Both the position numbers and the translations under genes were made by a program. From Gammaproteobacteria bacterium (GTDB lineage: Bacteria > Pseudomonadota > Gammaproteobacteria > Xanthomonadales > SZUA-36), in contig JAUIJU010000029.1 in NCBI GenBank assembly GCA_030431095.1, forward strand, positions 1 to 32,592: 32,592 bases of DNA. Direction: 5' to 3'. Position 1 is the first letter of the stretch. Every line of letters begins with the position of its first letter. The notes under the pieces are model-generated. The model was not told where the DNA came from, ran no database searches, and saw only the letters and a list, made by a program, of their open reading frames with translations. Of this stretch, positions 9,858-20,469 are shown in pieces.

Positions 9858-10703
9858 ATGGTGGACGTGATCTATCCCGCGCCCGGCGCCGTGCCCTTGC
9901 CGCGGGTGATGGGGGTTCTCAATATTACCCCCGATTCCTTTTCCGACGGCGGCCGATGGCTGCACCGCGAGCCTGCCCTGCGTCATGCCGCGGAAATGGT
10001 GGCCGCCGGCGCCGACATCATCGACATTGGTGGCGAGTCGACTCGCCCCGGTGCCGCCGAGGTGCCGTTACAGCAGGAACTCGACCGGGTTGTCCCGGTG
10101 GTCGAGGCGCTGGCCGACGCGTTCGATATCACGGTATCCGTGGACAGCAGCAAGCCGGAGGTGATGCGCGCCGCGGCGGCTGCAGGGGCCGGCATGATCA
10201 ACGATGTGTACGCCCTGCGCCGGGAAGGCGCCCTGGAAACGGGCGCCGTTCTCGGGCTGCCGGTCTGCTTGATGCACATGCAGGGTGAGCCCCGCACCAT
10301 GCAGGCCAGTCCCGCCTACGACAACGTGGTGGCTGAAGTGGAGTCCTTCCTGCTGGACCGCGCGGCCGCCGCGGAAGCCGCCGGCTTGCCGGCTGATCGC
10401 ATCGTCATCGACCCGGGTTTCGGCTTCGGCAAGTCGCCACGCCACAACCTGGACCTGCTGGCCGCGATGCCGCGACTGGCGGGTCACGGTTACCCGGTGC
10501 TGGCCGGGCTGTCGCGAAAGCGGCTGCTGGAGACGCTGACGGGGCGGCCGGTCGATCAGCGGCTGGCCGGCTCCCTGGCACTGGCCCTGGCCGCGGCGCG
10601 GGGCGGGGCGTCCATTCTGCGGGTCCACGACGTGGCCGAGACGGTCGACGCCCTGCGCGTCATGGCGGCAGCGTGGCCGTCGGCGCCAGCAGGCCAGGAT
10701 TGA
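9858..10703 (+). CDS. folP: Dihydropteroate synthase
   Basis: FolP condenses p-aminobenzoate with 6-hydroxymethyl-7,8-dihydropterin diphosphate in folate synthesis and is the sulfonamide target. The 281-residue TIM-barrel protein shows the family motifs in order: VMGVLNITPDSFSDGG, DIIDIGGESTRPGA, the VSVDSSKPEVM strand, INDVYALR, CLMHMQGEPRTMQ, IDPGFGFGKS, GLSRKRLLETLTGRP and the C-terminal ILRVHDVAET. Nothing is missing. It lies between ftsH and glmM, the usual gammaproteobacterial order. The 121-base gap to glmM carries a separate -10-like element, so glmM may be transcribed on its own as well. Confidence 0.96.
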   Translation: MVDVIYPAPGAVPLPRVMGVLNITPDSFSDGGRWLHREPALRHAAEMVAAGADIIDIGGESTRPGAAEVPLQQELDRVVPVVEALADAFDITVSVDSSKPEVMRAAAAAGAGMINDVYALRREGALETGAVLGLPVCLMHMQGEPRTMQASPAYDNVVAEVESFLLDRAAAAEAAGLPADRIVIDPGFGFGKSPRHNLDLLAAMPRLAGHGYPVLAGLSRKRLLETLTGRPVDQRLAGSLALALAAARGGASILRVHDVAETVDALRVMAAAWPSAPAGQD

Positions 10704-10812
10704 TCGGCGACTCCGGGGTTGCCAGGAGCCGCAACGGGCGTCCGGGTTCCGCCAGGGATTCAATGGACCGGGGATCGAAGGGTGAGACGGGCACCTCACG
10801 GTGTGCAAGGGG

Positions 10813-10818
10813 TAGAAT
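10813..10818 (+). promoter_or_regulatory. Candidate -10 element directly before glmM
   Basis: TAGAAT ends six bases before the glmM ATG, which would place transcription start at or near the start codon. AAGGGG at 10807-10812 is a rather distant ribosome-binding candidate. No good -35 is seen. Confidence 0.3.
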
Positions 10819-10824
10819 TGCGCC

Positions 10825-12081
10825 ATGAACAGGAAATACTTCGGTACTGACGGGATCCGGGGCCGCGTGGGCGAAGCGCCCATCACCCCGGACTTCATGC
10901 TGCGCCTGGGCAGGGCGGCCGGGGCCGTGCTGGCGCCCAATGACCGGCGCGCGGTGGTGATCGGCAAGGACACGCGCATCTCGGGTTACATGTTCGAATC
11001 CGCGCTGGAAGCCGGCCTGGCCGCTTCGGGCGCCAACGTGGCCCTGCTGGGTCCGATGCCCACCCCCGCGGTGGCGTATCTCACCCGCACGCTCTACGCG
11101 TGCGCCGGCATCGTGATCAGCGCGTCCCACAACCCTTACTACGACAACGGAATCAAGTTTTTCTCCGCCGAGGGTGAGAAGCTTCCCGACGAGGTGGAAG
11201 CGGCCATCGAGGGGGAACTGGACAAGCCTTTCACCACCGTGGATTCGGCGGACATGGGCAAGGCCGTGCGCATCGAGGACGCCGCCGGACGCTACATCGA
11301 GTTCTGCAAGGGCACGGTGCCGTTCGGCACGCTGCTCAGCGGCATGCGTATCGTGGTCGATTGCGCCCACGGCTCCACCTACAAGGTCGGGCCGGCAGTG
11401 CTCCGCGAACTGGGCGCCAAGGTCACGGTGATCGGCAATGAACCGGACGGCCTGAACATCAACGACGGATTCGGTTCCACCAACCCGGAAGCGCTGCGCG
11501 AGGAGGTTCTGCGGCGCAGCGCCGACCTGGGCGTGGCCTTTGACGGTGACGGCGATCGCCTGATCATGATCGACGGAGACGGTGAGACCGTGGACGGCGA
11601 TGACATGCTCTACATTCTGGCCCGTGCCCGCCAGGAGGCTGGCCAGTTGGTCGGAGGCGTGGCCGGCACCGTCATGACCAACCTGGGCCTGGAGCTCGCC
11701 CTGGCCGAGCTGGAGATTCCTTTTCTGCGCACTCCGGTGGGCGACCGGTTCATTCACAAGGCGCTGGTGGAAAATGGCTGGGTGCTGGGCGGCGAGGCCT
11801 CCGGGCATATGCTGTGCCTGGACCGCACCAGTACCGGAGACGGCATCGTGAGCGCGTTGCAGGTACTCGAAGTGGTGGTCCGCAGCGGCCGTTCGCTGGC
11901 CGAGCTGCACGCGCCGATCCGTAAGATGCCGCAGACCATGATCAACGTTCCCATCGCCGCCGAGGCCCGTTCGAAACTGGACGCGTCGGAAGCCATCCGC
12001 CGCGAGCTGGAGCAGGTGGAAGCGCAGATCAGCGTGCTGGCTGACCAGCTGGCGGAGGTGGTTCGCCGGGAACTGGCGTGA
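10825..12081 (+). CDS. glmM: Phosphoglucosamine mutase with internal C-terminal deletion
   Basis: GlmM converts glucosamine-6-phosphate to glucosamine-1-phosphate for peptidoglycan and LPS and is normally essential. Domains 1-3 are complete: [15 protein letters not shown] at the N terminus, the phosphoserine loop ISASHNP (Ser101), the metal loop DGDGDR (Asp240, 242, 244) and the sugar-binding GGEASGH (322-328). Domain 4 is not. The family continues from a VEA-like helix end into an LGxRGRVLLRxSGTEPxxRVMVE segment, but here VEAQ (398-401) runs straight into the last helix [12 protein letters not shown]. About 27-29 residues, including the RxSGTEPxxR phosphate-binding loop, are absent, giving 418 residues instead of about 445. 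The frame and stop are intact. It may be a real deletion or an assembly error. Confidence 0.92.
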   Translation: MNRKYFGTDGIRGRVGEAPITPDFMLRLGRAAGAVLAPNDRRAVVIGKDTRISGYMFESALEAGLAASGANVALLGPMPTPAVAYLTRTLYACAGIVISASHNPYYDNGIKFFSAEGEKLPDEVEAAIEGELDKPFTTVDSADMGKAVRIEDAAGRYIEFCKGTVPFGTLLSGMRIVVDCAHGSTYKVGPAVLRELGAKVTVIGNEPDGLNINDGFGSTNPEALREEVLRRSADLGVAFDGDGDRLIMIDGDGETVDGDDMLYILARARQEAGQLVGGVAGTVMTNLGLELALAELEIPFLRTPVGDRFIHKALVENGWVLGGEASGHMLCLDRTSTGDGIVSALQVLEVVVRSGRSLAELHAPIRKMPQTMINVPIAAEARSKLDASEAIRRELEQVEAQISVLADQLAEVVRRELA

Positions 12082-12497
12082 CCTTTCGCTCCGCCGTCGA
12101 TCCCTGGTTTCCCCTGCTGGCCATCGGCTTGCCCCTCGTCGTGGTGATCTTCGCCCTGGGCCCTGTCGGTCCGCACAGCCTGTCGAAGGCCATGGTGGCC
12201 GGCATGGTGTCATTGTTCACGATCGGATTGCCGGTCTGGCTGCTCAAGTCCACCCGCTACGTGGTGAAGGGTGACACGCTGCAGGTTCGCAGCGGGCCAT
12301 TGCGCCTGGAGATTCCGCTAAGCGAGATTCACTCGGTGCAAGCGAGCCGCTCCCTGCTGGCGGCCCCGGCCCTGTCGCTGAACCGCCTGGAAATTTGCTA
12401 CGGACCAGGACAGTCGGTGCTGGTTTCACCGGCGGACCGGGAAGGGTTTTTATACGCCATCGGGCATACCGTGAGCGAAACCCGAAGCGGCGCCTGA
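12078..12497 (+). CDS. Small membrane protein with PH-like domain
   Basis: The 139-residue product has two closely spaced hydrophobic helices near the N terminus (about 12-31 and 38-56), then a soluble beta-rich part beginning [27 protein letters not shown]. This layout resembles bacterial PH-domain (bPH/YdbT-like) membrane proteins, in which the domain begins just after the second helix. No function can be assigned. Its GTG start overlaps the glmM stop as GTGA, so its translation probably depends on ribosomes finishing glmM. It converges with the four-helix gene on the other strand. Confidence 0.7.
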   Translation: MTFRSAVDPWFPLLAIGLPLVVVIFALGPVGPHSLSKAMVAGMVSLFTIGLPVWLLKSTRYVVKGDTLQVRSGPLRLEIPLSEIHSVQASRSLLAAPALSLNRLEICYGPGQSVLVSPADREGFLYAIGHTVSETRSGA

Positions 12498-12520
12498 GGC
12501 GGCCCGGCCCGGCGCCGGTC

Positions 12521-12958
12521 TCAGGTCGGTTCAGGCGCCCGGGGTCGGCGCAGCCACTGCGCCAGCTTGAGCAAGCCGCCAACGACGGCGGTCAGGGCCA
12601 GGCCCCAGAGCGGCAGGAACACCAGCACGAGCGCCGCGGTCGAGGACTCCGACTGCACGAAGGCGTCGTAAAGGGCGGCGACGTTGAGCAGAAACAGCAC
12701 GGTGGCGAAGATCATCAGGGTGCGCAGGAAGCCGGTGAATCGGGCGAATGCCAGGGCCAACAGCCACGGCGAAACAATCAGCACCGCGAAGACCAGTCCC
12801 ACCAGGGTCCGGAACAGGAGCCACCTGGCCAGGTCGCTCACGGGCTGGCCGGCGTCGAACTCCTGCACCATTCCCGCCAGTGCGATGCCCAGGACCACCA
12901 GGCCCAGCGCGGCGCCCTGGAGCACGATGATTTTTTCCTGCCAGTTGTTCAGACGCAT
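12521..12958 (-). CDS. Four-helix membrane protein of unknown function
   Basis: The 145-residue product carries four predicted membrane helices (about 10-30, 45-67, 75-97 and 103-130) and a basic, Pro-rich C-terminal tail. I do not recognise a family. The ATG at 12958 was chosen because a very strong ribosome-binding site, AAAGGAGGGG, lies just upstream; the reading frame extends further but without support. It sits 62 bases downstream of kbl on the same strand, so it may be read through from the tdh-kbl operon or from a weak local -10 (TAGGAT, 12983-12978). Confidence 0.72.
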   Translation of the reverse strand: MRLNNWQEKIIVLQGAALGLVVLGIALAGMVQEFDAGQPVSDLARWLLFRTLVGLVFAVLIVSPWLLALAFARFTGFLRTLMIFATVLFLLNVAALYDAFVQSESSTAALVLVFLPLWGLALTAVVGGLLKLAQWLRRPRAPEPT

Positions 12959-13020
12959 GACGACCCCTCCTTTCTCTATCCTAGCGGATCGGAGGGCAGG
13001 CGGCCTTCCCCGGCCGGCGC

Positions 13021-14201
<1,181 letters not shown>

Positions 14202-14205
<4 letters not shown>

Positions 14206-15263
14206 GCCGCTTGCGCTCCTTCGATCTCGCCGGTCCAGTCACACACGACCTTGCCGCACTGGCCCGTGGCCATCAGGTCGAAACCCCGCTCGTAGTCCTC
14301 GATCGGGATATGGTGTGTCATGGCCTTGTGCAGGGGAAACCCGGTCAGCACCATCTGGGTCATCTTGTACCAGGTCTCATACATACGCCGGCCGTAGATC
14401 CCGTGCAGTTCCAGACCCTTGAAAATGACCTGGTCCCAGTCGGCCGCGGTGTCGTTGGGCAACAGGCCCAGCAGGGCCACCTTGCCACCGTGGTACATGT
14501 TGTGCAGCAGGTCGTTGAACGCCGCGGGGTGACCGGACATTTCCAGCCCGATGTCGAAGCCCTCCAGGCCCATGGCCTTCACCCGGTCGTTGAGGGATTC
14601 CCTGCCCACGTTCACCGTGACGTCCGCGCCCATGTCCGCCGCGAGTTGCAGGCGGTAGTCGTTCACGTCGGTGATCATCACGTGCCGGGCGCCCACGTGC
14701 CGGCAGATGCCGGCGGCGATGATGCCGATCGGCCCCGCGCCGGTGATCAGCACGTCCTCGCCCACCAGGTCAAAATTGAGCGCGCAGTGGGCCGCGTTGC
14801 CGAAGGGGTCGAAAAAGGCAGCCAGTTCCGGCGCAATGCGGTCCGGGATCGGCCACAGGTTGCTCGACGGCACCACCACGTATTCGGCGAAGGCGCCGTC
14901 GCGCTGCACACCGATGCCCACCGTGTTCGGGCACAGGTGCGGACGGCCGGCGCGGCAGTTGCGACAGTGGCCACACACCACGTGCCCCTCCGCGGAGACC
15001 CGCTGGCCCTCTTCGTAGCCGGTTACGCCCTCACCCAGGGCGGCGATCCGCCCGACGAATTCGTGCCCGATGATCAGGCCGGGCCTGATGGTGCGCTGCG
15101 ACCACTCGTCCCACTTGTAAATGTGCAGGTCGGTGCCGCAGATGGCGGTCTTCTCCAGCTTGACCAGCACCTCGTTGGTGCCGGGCGACGGCACGGGAAC
15201 TTCCTGCATCCAGATGCCTTCGGCGGCTTCCTTCTTGACCAGGGCACGCATGGTGTCGCTCAT
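14202..15263 (-). CDS. tdh: L-threonine 3-dehydrogenase
   Basis: Tdh oxidises L-threonine to 2-amino-3-ketobutyrate with NAD+. The 353-residue medium-chain dehydrogenase has the catalytic zinc ligands Cys42 (AICGTD) and His67-Glu68 (GHEF), the structural zinc cysteines 97, 100, 103 and 111, and the NAD-binding [18 protein letters not shown] stretch. The length equals the family norm of about 341-353. It precedes kbl in a two-gene operon (the reverse of the kbl-tdh order in E. coli) and has a good candidate promoter upstream at 15315-15343. Confidence 0.96.
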
Positions 15264-15314
15264 GGGGGCCTCGCAGGTTACGGGTGACGTCGCCGGGCGG
15301 CGGCAGGGCCGGGG

Positions 15315-15343
15315 ATTATACCGTTTCCGGCGGGACCAGGCAG
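15315..15343 (-). promoter_or_regulatory. Promoter candidate for tdh-kbl
   Basis: Read leftward, a perfect TATAAT -10 (15320-15315) is preceded 17 bases upstream by CTGCCT (15343-15338), a weak -35. The predicted start of transcription gives a leader of about 45 bases before tdh. Confidence 0.5.
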
Positions 15344-15420
15344 ACGCGAAATCGCCGGCACGACCGGGCCGAACCGACGTTCGCTCTCTATACTTTCCTG
15401 TAAGTATGAAGGAGACGCTG

Positions 15421-16434
15421 GTGTTCGACCCTCAGACAGTGACCACGATCGCCGAGGCCCGCTGCGCGCTGTGCGGGGCGCTGGTAGCCGATGCAATGCC
15501 GCCGTCCAACCCGGCGGAGACGCTACGTACCTGCCGGTCCGCCGATTGCCGTTCGGCCGCATTGCTGGTGCCTGCTTCGGACGGCCCTCACCGGGAATTG
15601 GCGTTGCGCACCCAGCGACTGTGCGTCAGGCGTCGCCGGAAGCAGCGCCAGCGGGCCGAGCGACGGATCGCCTGGGCCCGCGAGGTCCGTGCCTTGCAAC
15701 GCGCGGCCGTGCGTCGCCGCTTGCAGTCGCAGGACGAAGCGTGGCGGGACGGATCGGGGGAAGTGCTGGATATTCCACTCCTGGATGACCGATTCGTGCC
15801 CTTGCCCGCGGCGCGCCGGGAGGCGTTCCTGGCGCACGTCCGCGAGGTCGCCGCCAGGGCGGCCCGGGCGTCGGCCGACACGGCGTCGGAGTGCGCTTCC
15901 GCCGACAAGGAAGCACACCGGCTGGCGTCGACGCGGCAGCGTTTCGCACGCCTGCCGCAACTGCGGGCGGTCAGCGACGCGCTGTGTACCCTGTGTCGGG
16001 GCGGATGTTGCACCTCCGGCGAGAACCGGGCCTATCTGACCGTCGCGACCGCCCGGCGTGTGCTCGCCACGCACGCGGACTGGACGCCGAACGGGCTGAT
16101 CGATGCCTGGGCGACGTACCTGCCGAGTCGGCACGTCGCCGGGTCCTGCGTGTACCATGCCGCCGCCGGCTGCGCCCTGCCCAGGGCGCTGCGTTCCGAT
16201 ACGTGCAACGGTTTCTATTGCGGGTCCCTGTTGCGCCTGCACGAGCGGGCCGACGGCGAGGGCCAGGTGCCCCCGGTCGCCGCCCTGCAACGCCGGGGCG
16301 ACCTGTGGGAACGCTTTCACCAGGAACGGGACCTCGCCGTGCGCCGCGTGGCCCTGGTGGACGATGGCGGCGTGACCGAGCCGCAATGGCGTCCGGACAC
16401 GCTGCCGCTGCCGGACCCACCCGCCCTGGACTGA
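15421..16434 (+). CDS. Uncharacterised cysteine-cluster protein
   Basis: The 337-residue product is not assigned to a named family. Its N terminus has a zinc-ribbon-like set, CALC (Cys15, 18) with Cys38 and Cys43. A very Arg-rich helical middle (about 60-180) follows. The C-terminal half then has CTLCRGGCC (Cys189, 192, 196, 197) with Cys243, 251, 262 and 267 in [13 protein letters not shown] and DTCNGFYC. The second cluster resembles the CxxCxxCC metal-chelating proteins (UPF0153/YkgJ) in style. GTG at 15421 was chosen because AAGGAGA sits five bases upstream; an in-frame ATG at 15406 lacks such a site. TATACT at 15389-15394 is a possible -10. It stands alone, divergent from tdh. Confidence 0.72.
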   Translation: MFDPQTVTTIAEARCALCGALVADAMPPSNPAETLRTCRSADCRSAALLVPASDGPHRELALRTQRLCVRRRRKQRQRAERRIAWAREVRALQRAAVRRRLQSQDEAWRDGSGEVLDIPLLDDRFVPLPAARREAFLAHVREVAARAARASADTASECASADKEAHRLASTRQRFARLPQLRAVSDALCTLCRGGCCTSGENRAYLTVATARRVLATHADWTPNGLIDAWATYLPSRHVAGSCVYHAAAGCALPRALRSDTCNGFYCGSLLRLHERADGEGQVPPVAALQRRGDLWERFHQERDLAVRRVALVDDGGVTEPQWRPDTLPLPDPPALD

Positions 16435-16444
16435 ACGCCATACG

Positions 16445-16459
16445 GGTCGCATCGCGACC
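16445..16459. repeat. Small hairpin after the cysteine-cluster gene
   Basis: GGTCGC and GCGACC flank a three-base ATC loop ten bases after the stop codon. There is no T tract, so it is not a convincing intrinsic terminator. It may still protect or end the transcript. Confidence 0.3.
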
Positions 16460-16710
16460 AGAGGCTGGTGAGTGCGTTACGAAACGTCAGGGTGCCACGC
16501 TTGGTGGACGGGCCCGCGTCGCTCAGGGCGACAAACCTGCCGCTTGTTCGAAGTCATTCCAGCACCGGTGTGGGCCCGGTTTCCGGTGCGTGCGCCGATG
16601 GGCGGTCGTGCCGTGATTCCACGCGATTCCAATGGCTTGTAAGCGCCCGGGCGTGTATCCTATTGCCCCTTTTTTGAACGCCCCTTCGCGGCAGGAAAAC
16701 GGACGACACC

Positions 16711-18063
16711 ATGGCCGGCAAGCTGTACATCAAGACCCACGGTTGCCAGATGAACGAGTATGACTCCGACAAGATGGCGGACGTGCTGGCGGCCTCGCAT
16801 GGCCTGGAACTGACGCAGGACGAATCCGAGGCGGACGTGATCCTGCTCAATACCTGCTCCATCCGCGAGAAGGCGCAGGAAAAGGTGTTCTCCCAGCTGG
16901 GACGATGGAAAGCCCTGAAGAAGGACCGCCCGAACCTGGTCATCGGCGTCGGCGGTTGCGTGGCCAGCCAGGAAGGGGAGGCGCTGGTGCAGCGTGCGCC
17001 CCAGGTGGACATCGTCTTCGGGCCACAGACCCTGCACCGATTGCCGTCGCTGTTGGACGATGCGCGCGGCAATGGCCGCGCCAGCATCGATATCTCGTTT
17101 CCGGAGATCGAAAAATTCGACGCCCTGCCGGCGCCCGGCGCCCAGGGCCCGACCGCTTTCGTCTCGGTCATGGAAGGCTGTAGCAAGTACTGCACCTTCT
17201 GCGTGGTTCCCTACACGCGCGGCGAAGAAGTGAGCCGTCCCATGGATGACGTGATCGTCGAGTGCGCCCGCCTGGCCGAGCAGGGGGTCCGGGAGATCAA
17301 CCTTCTGGGCCAGAACGTCAACGCCTACCGCGGGCCCATGCACGATGGCGGTCACGCGGACCTCGGGTTGCTGATTCACTACGTGGCGGCCATTGACGGC
17401 ATCGACCGGATTCGATTCACCACCTCGCATCCCGTGGAGTTCAACCAGGGCCTGGTCGAGGCCTATCGCGACGTGCCGGAGTTGGCAGCTTACCTGCACC
17501 TGCCGGTGCAAAGCGGCTCCGACCGCGTACTGTCCCTGATGAAACGCGGCCACACGGTGCTGGAGTACAAGCAGAAGATCCGTCGCCTGCGAGAGGCGCG
17601 ACCGGACATCAGCCTGTCCTCGGATTTCATCGTCGGTTTTCCCGGCGAATCGGAGCGTGATTTCGAAGACACCATGAAACTGATCGAAGACATCGGGTTC
17701 GACGCCAGCTTCAGCTTTATCTACTCGGCGCGTCCGGGTACGCCGGCCTCCGGTTTCGCCGATGAAACCCCCTTGGCGGTCAAGAAAGAGCGCCTGGCCC
17801 GCCTGCAGGAGCGCATCAACGCACAGGCCGCCGCGATCAGCCGCTCCATGGTCGGTACCACCGAGCGCGTCCTGGTCGAGGGCGAGAGCAAGAAAGGCGA
17901 CGGGCGCCTTGCCGGGCGCACCGAAAACAACCGCGTGGTCAATTTCGATGGCCACCCGCGCCTGGTGGGGCGGTTCGTCGACGTGGTCGTCACCGAGGCC
18001 CTCAGCCACTCACTGCGCGGGCGGCTGGCGGATGGCGACAAGGGTGCGCGGGCGGTGGCCTGA
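16711..18063 (+). CDS. miaB: tRNA-2-methylthio-N6-dimethylallyladenosine synthase
   Basis: MiaB is a radical-SAM methylthiotransferase that converts i6A37 to ms2i6A37 in tRNAs reading UNN codons. The 450-residue protein has the three cysteines of the auxiliary [4Fe-4S] cluster ([21 protein letters not shown] and GGCVASQEG), the radical-SAM triad Cys157-x3-Cys161-x2-Cys164 ([16 protein letters not shown]), and a C-terminal TRAM domain (about 380-445). All parts are present. The 276 bases between the previous gene and this one hold two small hairpins but no gene. The ybeZ-ybeY-corC genes follow in the standard order. Confidence 0.97.
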   Translation: MAGKLYIKTHGCQMNEYDSDKMADVLAASHGLELTQDESEADVILLNTCSIREKAQEKVFSQLGRWKALKKDRPNLVIGVGGCVASQEGEALVQRAPQVDIVFGPQTLHRLPSLLDDARGNGRASIDISFPEIEKFDALPAPGAQGPTAFVSVMEGCSKYCTFCVVPYTRGEEVSRPMDDVIVECARLAEQGVREINLLGQNVNAYRGPMHDGGHADLGLLIHYVAAIDGIDRIRFTTSHPVEFNQGLVEAYRDVPELAAYLHLPVQSGSDRVLSLMKRGHTVLEYKQKIRRLREARPDISLSSDFIVGFPGESERDFEDTMKLIEDIGFDASFSFIYSARPGTPASGFADETPLAVKKERLARLQERINAQAAAISRSMVGTTERVLVEGESKKGDGRLAGRTENNRVVNFDGHPRLVGRFVDVVVTEALSHSLRGRLADGDKGARAVA

Positions 18064-18084
18064 GCCACCGTACTGGAGCAAGCG

Positions 18085-19059
18085 ATGGCAGAAGCCACCA
18101 CACTGGTCCTCGAGCCGGCTGACACCGATCGACTGGCCAATCTCTGTGGGCAGTTCGATCAGCACCTCAAGCAGATCGAAAGCCGCCTTGGCGTGGAGCT
18201 GTTCTGCCGGGGCAACGTATTTACCCTCAAGGGCGAACCGCCCACCGTGCGCGCGGCCGCGCGGTTGCTCAACGAGCTGTACGCGCTTTCCGCCTCCGAA
18301 GTGCTTACGCCTGAATTGATCAATCTCAATCTGCAGGAATCGCGCGTCGCGGAGTTGGCCGAGGAACAGGACGAAGACGAGAAACAACGGGGCGGCGTGG
18401 TGATCGAAACCCGTCGCGGCCGGGTCCGCGGACGCGGGCCCAACCAGAAGGCCTACCTGCAAGCCATCCAGGAGAACGCAGTCAATTTCGGTATCGGTCC
18501 CGCCGGCACCGGCAAGACCTACCTGGCCGTGGCTTGCGCCGTGGCCGCCCTGCGCCAGGACCGGGTGCAGCGCATCGTGCTGGTGCGCCCCGCCGTGGAG
18601 GCCGGTGAACGATTGGGCTTCCTGCCTGGCGACCTGGCGCAAAAAGTCGACCCCTACCTGCGTCCCCTGTACGACGCGCTCTATGAGATGCTCGGCTTCG
18701 AGCACGTGGGCCGTCTTCTGGAACGCAACGTGATCGAGGTGGCGCCGCTGGCCTTTATGCGCGGCCGCACCCTGAACGACGCCTTCGTGATCCTTGACGA
18801 GGCGCAGAACACCACCCCGGAACAGATGAAGATGTTCCTTACGCGCATCGGTTTCGGCTCCACGGCCGTGATCACCGGCGACATGACACAGGTGGATTTA
18901 CCGTCCCACCAGGTGTCGGGCGTCAAGCACGCCTTGCGCGTACTGGAGGGCGTAGACGGCATCAGCTTCACCTGGTTCAGTGCCCGTGACGTGGTGCGCC
19001 ATCCCATGGTTCAGCGCATCGTCGAGGCCTATGACCGGGCCGACAGCGATGACACTTGA
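18085..19059 (+). CDS. ybeZ: PhoH-like ATPase (YbeZ)
   Basis: This is a PhoH-family P-loop ATPase of 324 residues. The N-terminal ~110 residues form the small domain typical of YbeZ. Walker A GPAGTGKT occupies 138-145, followed by [19 protein letters not shown], and Walker B is in [23 protein letters not shown]. YbeZ acts with the YbeY ribonuclease in rRNA processing or ribosome quality control in E. coli; the exact ATPase role is unsettled. The gene overlaps ybeY by 11 bases, which supports a shared task and coupled translation. Confidence 0.94.
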   Translation: MAEATTLVLEPADTDRLANLCGQFDQHLKQIESRLGVELFCRGNVFTLKGEPPTVRAAARLLNELYALSASEVLTPELINLNLQESRVAELAEEQDEDEKQRGGVVIETRRGRVRGRGPNQKAYLQAIQENAVNFGIGPAGTGKTYLAVACAVAALRQDRVQRIVLVRPAVEAGERLGFLPGDLAQKVDPYLRPLYDALYEMLGFEHVGRLLERNVIEVAPLAFMRGRTLNDAFVILDEAQNTTPEQMKMFLTRIGFGSTAVITGDMTQVDLPSHQVSGVKHALRVLEGVDGISFTWFSARDVVRHPMVQRIVEAYDRADSDDT

Positions 19060-19513
19060 AGTGACGGTGATTCGCGACTGCGACGCCGATAGGCTGCCCG
19101 CCGACGGGGACTTTGACCGCTGGGCCGCCGTTGCTGCCGACGAAAGCGATGCGGTCGTGGCGATTCGCCTGGTGGACGAAGTGGAGTCACGCCGGTTGAA
19201 TCGTGTCTACCGCGGGAAGGACCGGCCGACCAACGTGTTGTCGTTTCCCGCGGAATTGCCCGAGGCCGTTCGCGCCGCCCTGGCGAGCCCGCCACTGGGT
19301 GACCTCGCGCTGTGTGTGCCGGTCGTGACCGGCGAGGCCAAAGCCCAGGGCAAACCGCCGGCGCATCACTGGGCGCACCTGGTGGTGCACGGCATGTTGC
19401 ACCTGCGTGGCTACGATCATGTATCAGAAGCCGAAGCACGGGCGATGGAGTCGCTGGAGGTCCGCCTGCTCGCGGACCTGGGCATTCCCGATCCCTACAC
19501 GACCGGAAACTGA
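19049..19513 (+). CDS. ybeY: Endoribonuclease YbeY
   Basis: YbeY is a zinc-dependent single-strand endoribonuclease needed for 16S rRNA 3'-end maturation and 70S quality control. The 154-residue product has the [17 protein letters not shown] segment and the metal-binding H-x3-H-x5-H motif at His114, His118 and His124 ([13 protein letters not shown]). ATG at 19049 was chosen because it gives the family length; it lies inside the last codons of ybeZ. The C terminus is short and complete. An 80-base gap separates it from corC. Confidence 0.95.
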   Translation: MTLEVTVIRDCDADRLPADGDFDRWAAVAADESDAVVAIRLVDEVESRRLNRVYRGKDRPTNVLSFPAELPEAVRAALASPPLGDLALCVPVVTGEAKAQGKPPAHHWAHLVVHGMLHLRGYDHVSEAEARAMESLEVRLLADLGIPDPYTTGN

Positions 19514-19593
19514 GCCGTCATGCTGCAAAGGTCGGGGCTTTCTGGTACAAAATTGCAACGGGGATATGACGGCCCCATATCGGGGGTGACGCA

Positions 19594-20469
19594 ATGGGCG
19601 TTGCCTCGCATACCACGATGAGCGAAGACCAATCGAGTAGCGGTTCCGGACGCAAGAGCTTCCTGGAGCGCGTCTCCAGGGCGTTCCACGCGGAACCCCG
19701 GGACCGTGATGATCTCAAGGAAGTGCTGAACGAGGCGCAGGAACGCGGCGTCCTCGATCCCGAAGCCCGGACCATGATGGAAGGGGCCCTGGAAGTGGCC
19801 GAGACCAAGGTCCGGGACGTCATGGTTCCGCGGTCGCAGATGGTCGTGATTCCCCGCGACGCCCGCCTGGAGGACTTTCTCCCGCGGATGATCGAATCCG
19901 GTCACTCCCGCTTTCCGGTCATCGGCGAAGACCGCGACGAGGTGGAAGGCGTTCTGCTGGCCAAGGACCTGTTGCCCTGGCTGGCCGAGCCTCGCGACGA
20001 ATTCGACCTGTCCAGGCTGATGCGTCCGGCGGTGGTGGTGCCCGAAAGCAAGCCCCTGAACCACCTGTTGCGCGAGATTCGCGCCAGCCGCAGCCACATG
20101 GCCATCGTGGTGGACGAATATGGTGGCGTTTCCGGCCTGATTACCCTGGAAGACGTGCTGGAGGAGATCGTCGGTGAGATCGACGATGAGCACGACGAAG
20201 AGGAAGAAGCGGCGGTCAAGGCGCTGGGCGACAACCTGTTCCTGATCAGCGCGCTGACGCCCATCGACGACTTCAACGAAGTGTTCCAGTGTAACCTCAG
20301 CGACGAAGAATTCGACACGGTCGGCGGCCTGGTGCTGGCGGAATTCGGTCGCGTTCCCGACGACGGGGAAAGCATGGTCATCGACGATCAGTTCGAGTTC
20401 AAGGTGGCCGACTCGGACAGCCGACGGATCATCTCGCTGGAACTGAATGTTCTCGGCGGCGGCGCGTAG
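19594..20469 (+). CDS. corC: CorC/YbeX CBS-domain protein
   Basis: The 291-residue soluble protein has an N-terminal region resembling YbeX ([19 protein letters not shown]), two CBS domains (about 75-130 with [11 protein letters not shown], and 140-195 with [20 protein letters not shown]) and a C-terminal CorC/HlyC domain (about 215-288). It is annotated in relatives as a magnesium/cobalt efflux accessory factor, and E. coli ybeX is also linked to ribosome metabolism. ATG at 19594 follows GGGGGTGAC; an in-frame ATG at 19618 matches the E. coli N terminus better but has no ribosome-binding site. Its end overlaps the DUF4105 gene by 23 bases. Confidence 0.93.
   Translation: MGVASHTTMSEDQSSSGSGRKSFLERVSRAFHAEPRDRDDLKEVLNEAQERGVLDPEARTMMEGALEVAETKVRDVMVPRSQMVVIPRDARLEDFLPRMIESGHSRFPVIGEDRDEVEGVLLAKDLLPWLAEPRDEFDLSRLMRPAVVVPESKPLNHLLREIRASRSHMAIVVDEYGGVSGLITLEDVLEEIVGEIDDEHDEEEEAAVKALGDNLFLISALTPIDDFNEVFQCNLSDEEFDTVGGLVLAEFGRVPDDGESMVIDDQFEFKVADSDSRRIISLELNVLGGGA

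Noticed and set aside
12013-12081. A frameshift, rather than a deletion, hiding the missing GlmM loop
   Set aside because: The bases between VEAQ and the stop are fully used by the normal final helix in frame, and there is no room for another 80 or so bases in any frame. The loop is absent, not shifted.
10660-12213. A 517-codon minus-strand frame opposite glmM
   Set aside because: Same reason: it is a mirror of the glmM codons with no recognisable domains and no ribosome-binding site. The remarkable point here is the sense-strand deletion, not this frame.
16435-16710. A small gene between the cysteine-cluster gene and miaB
   Set aside because: A 69-codon frame exists but has no ribosome-binding site or coherent composition. 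Only two short hairpins are supportable.
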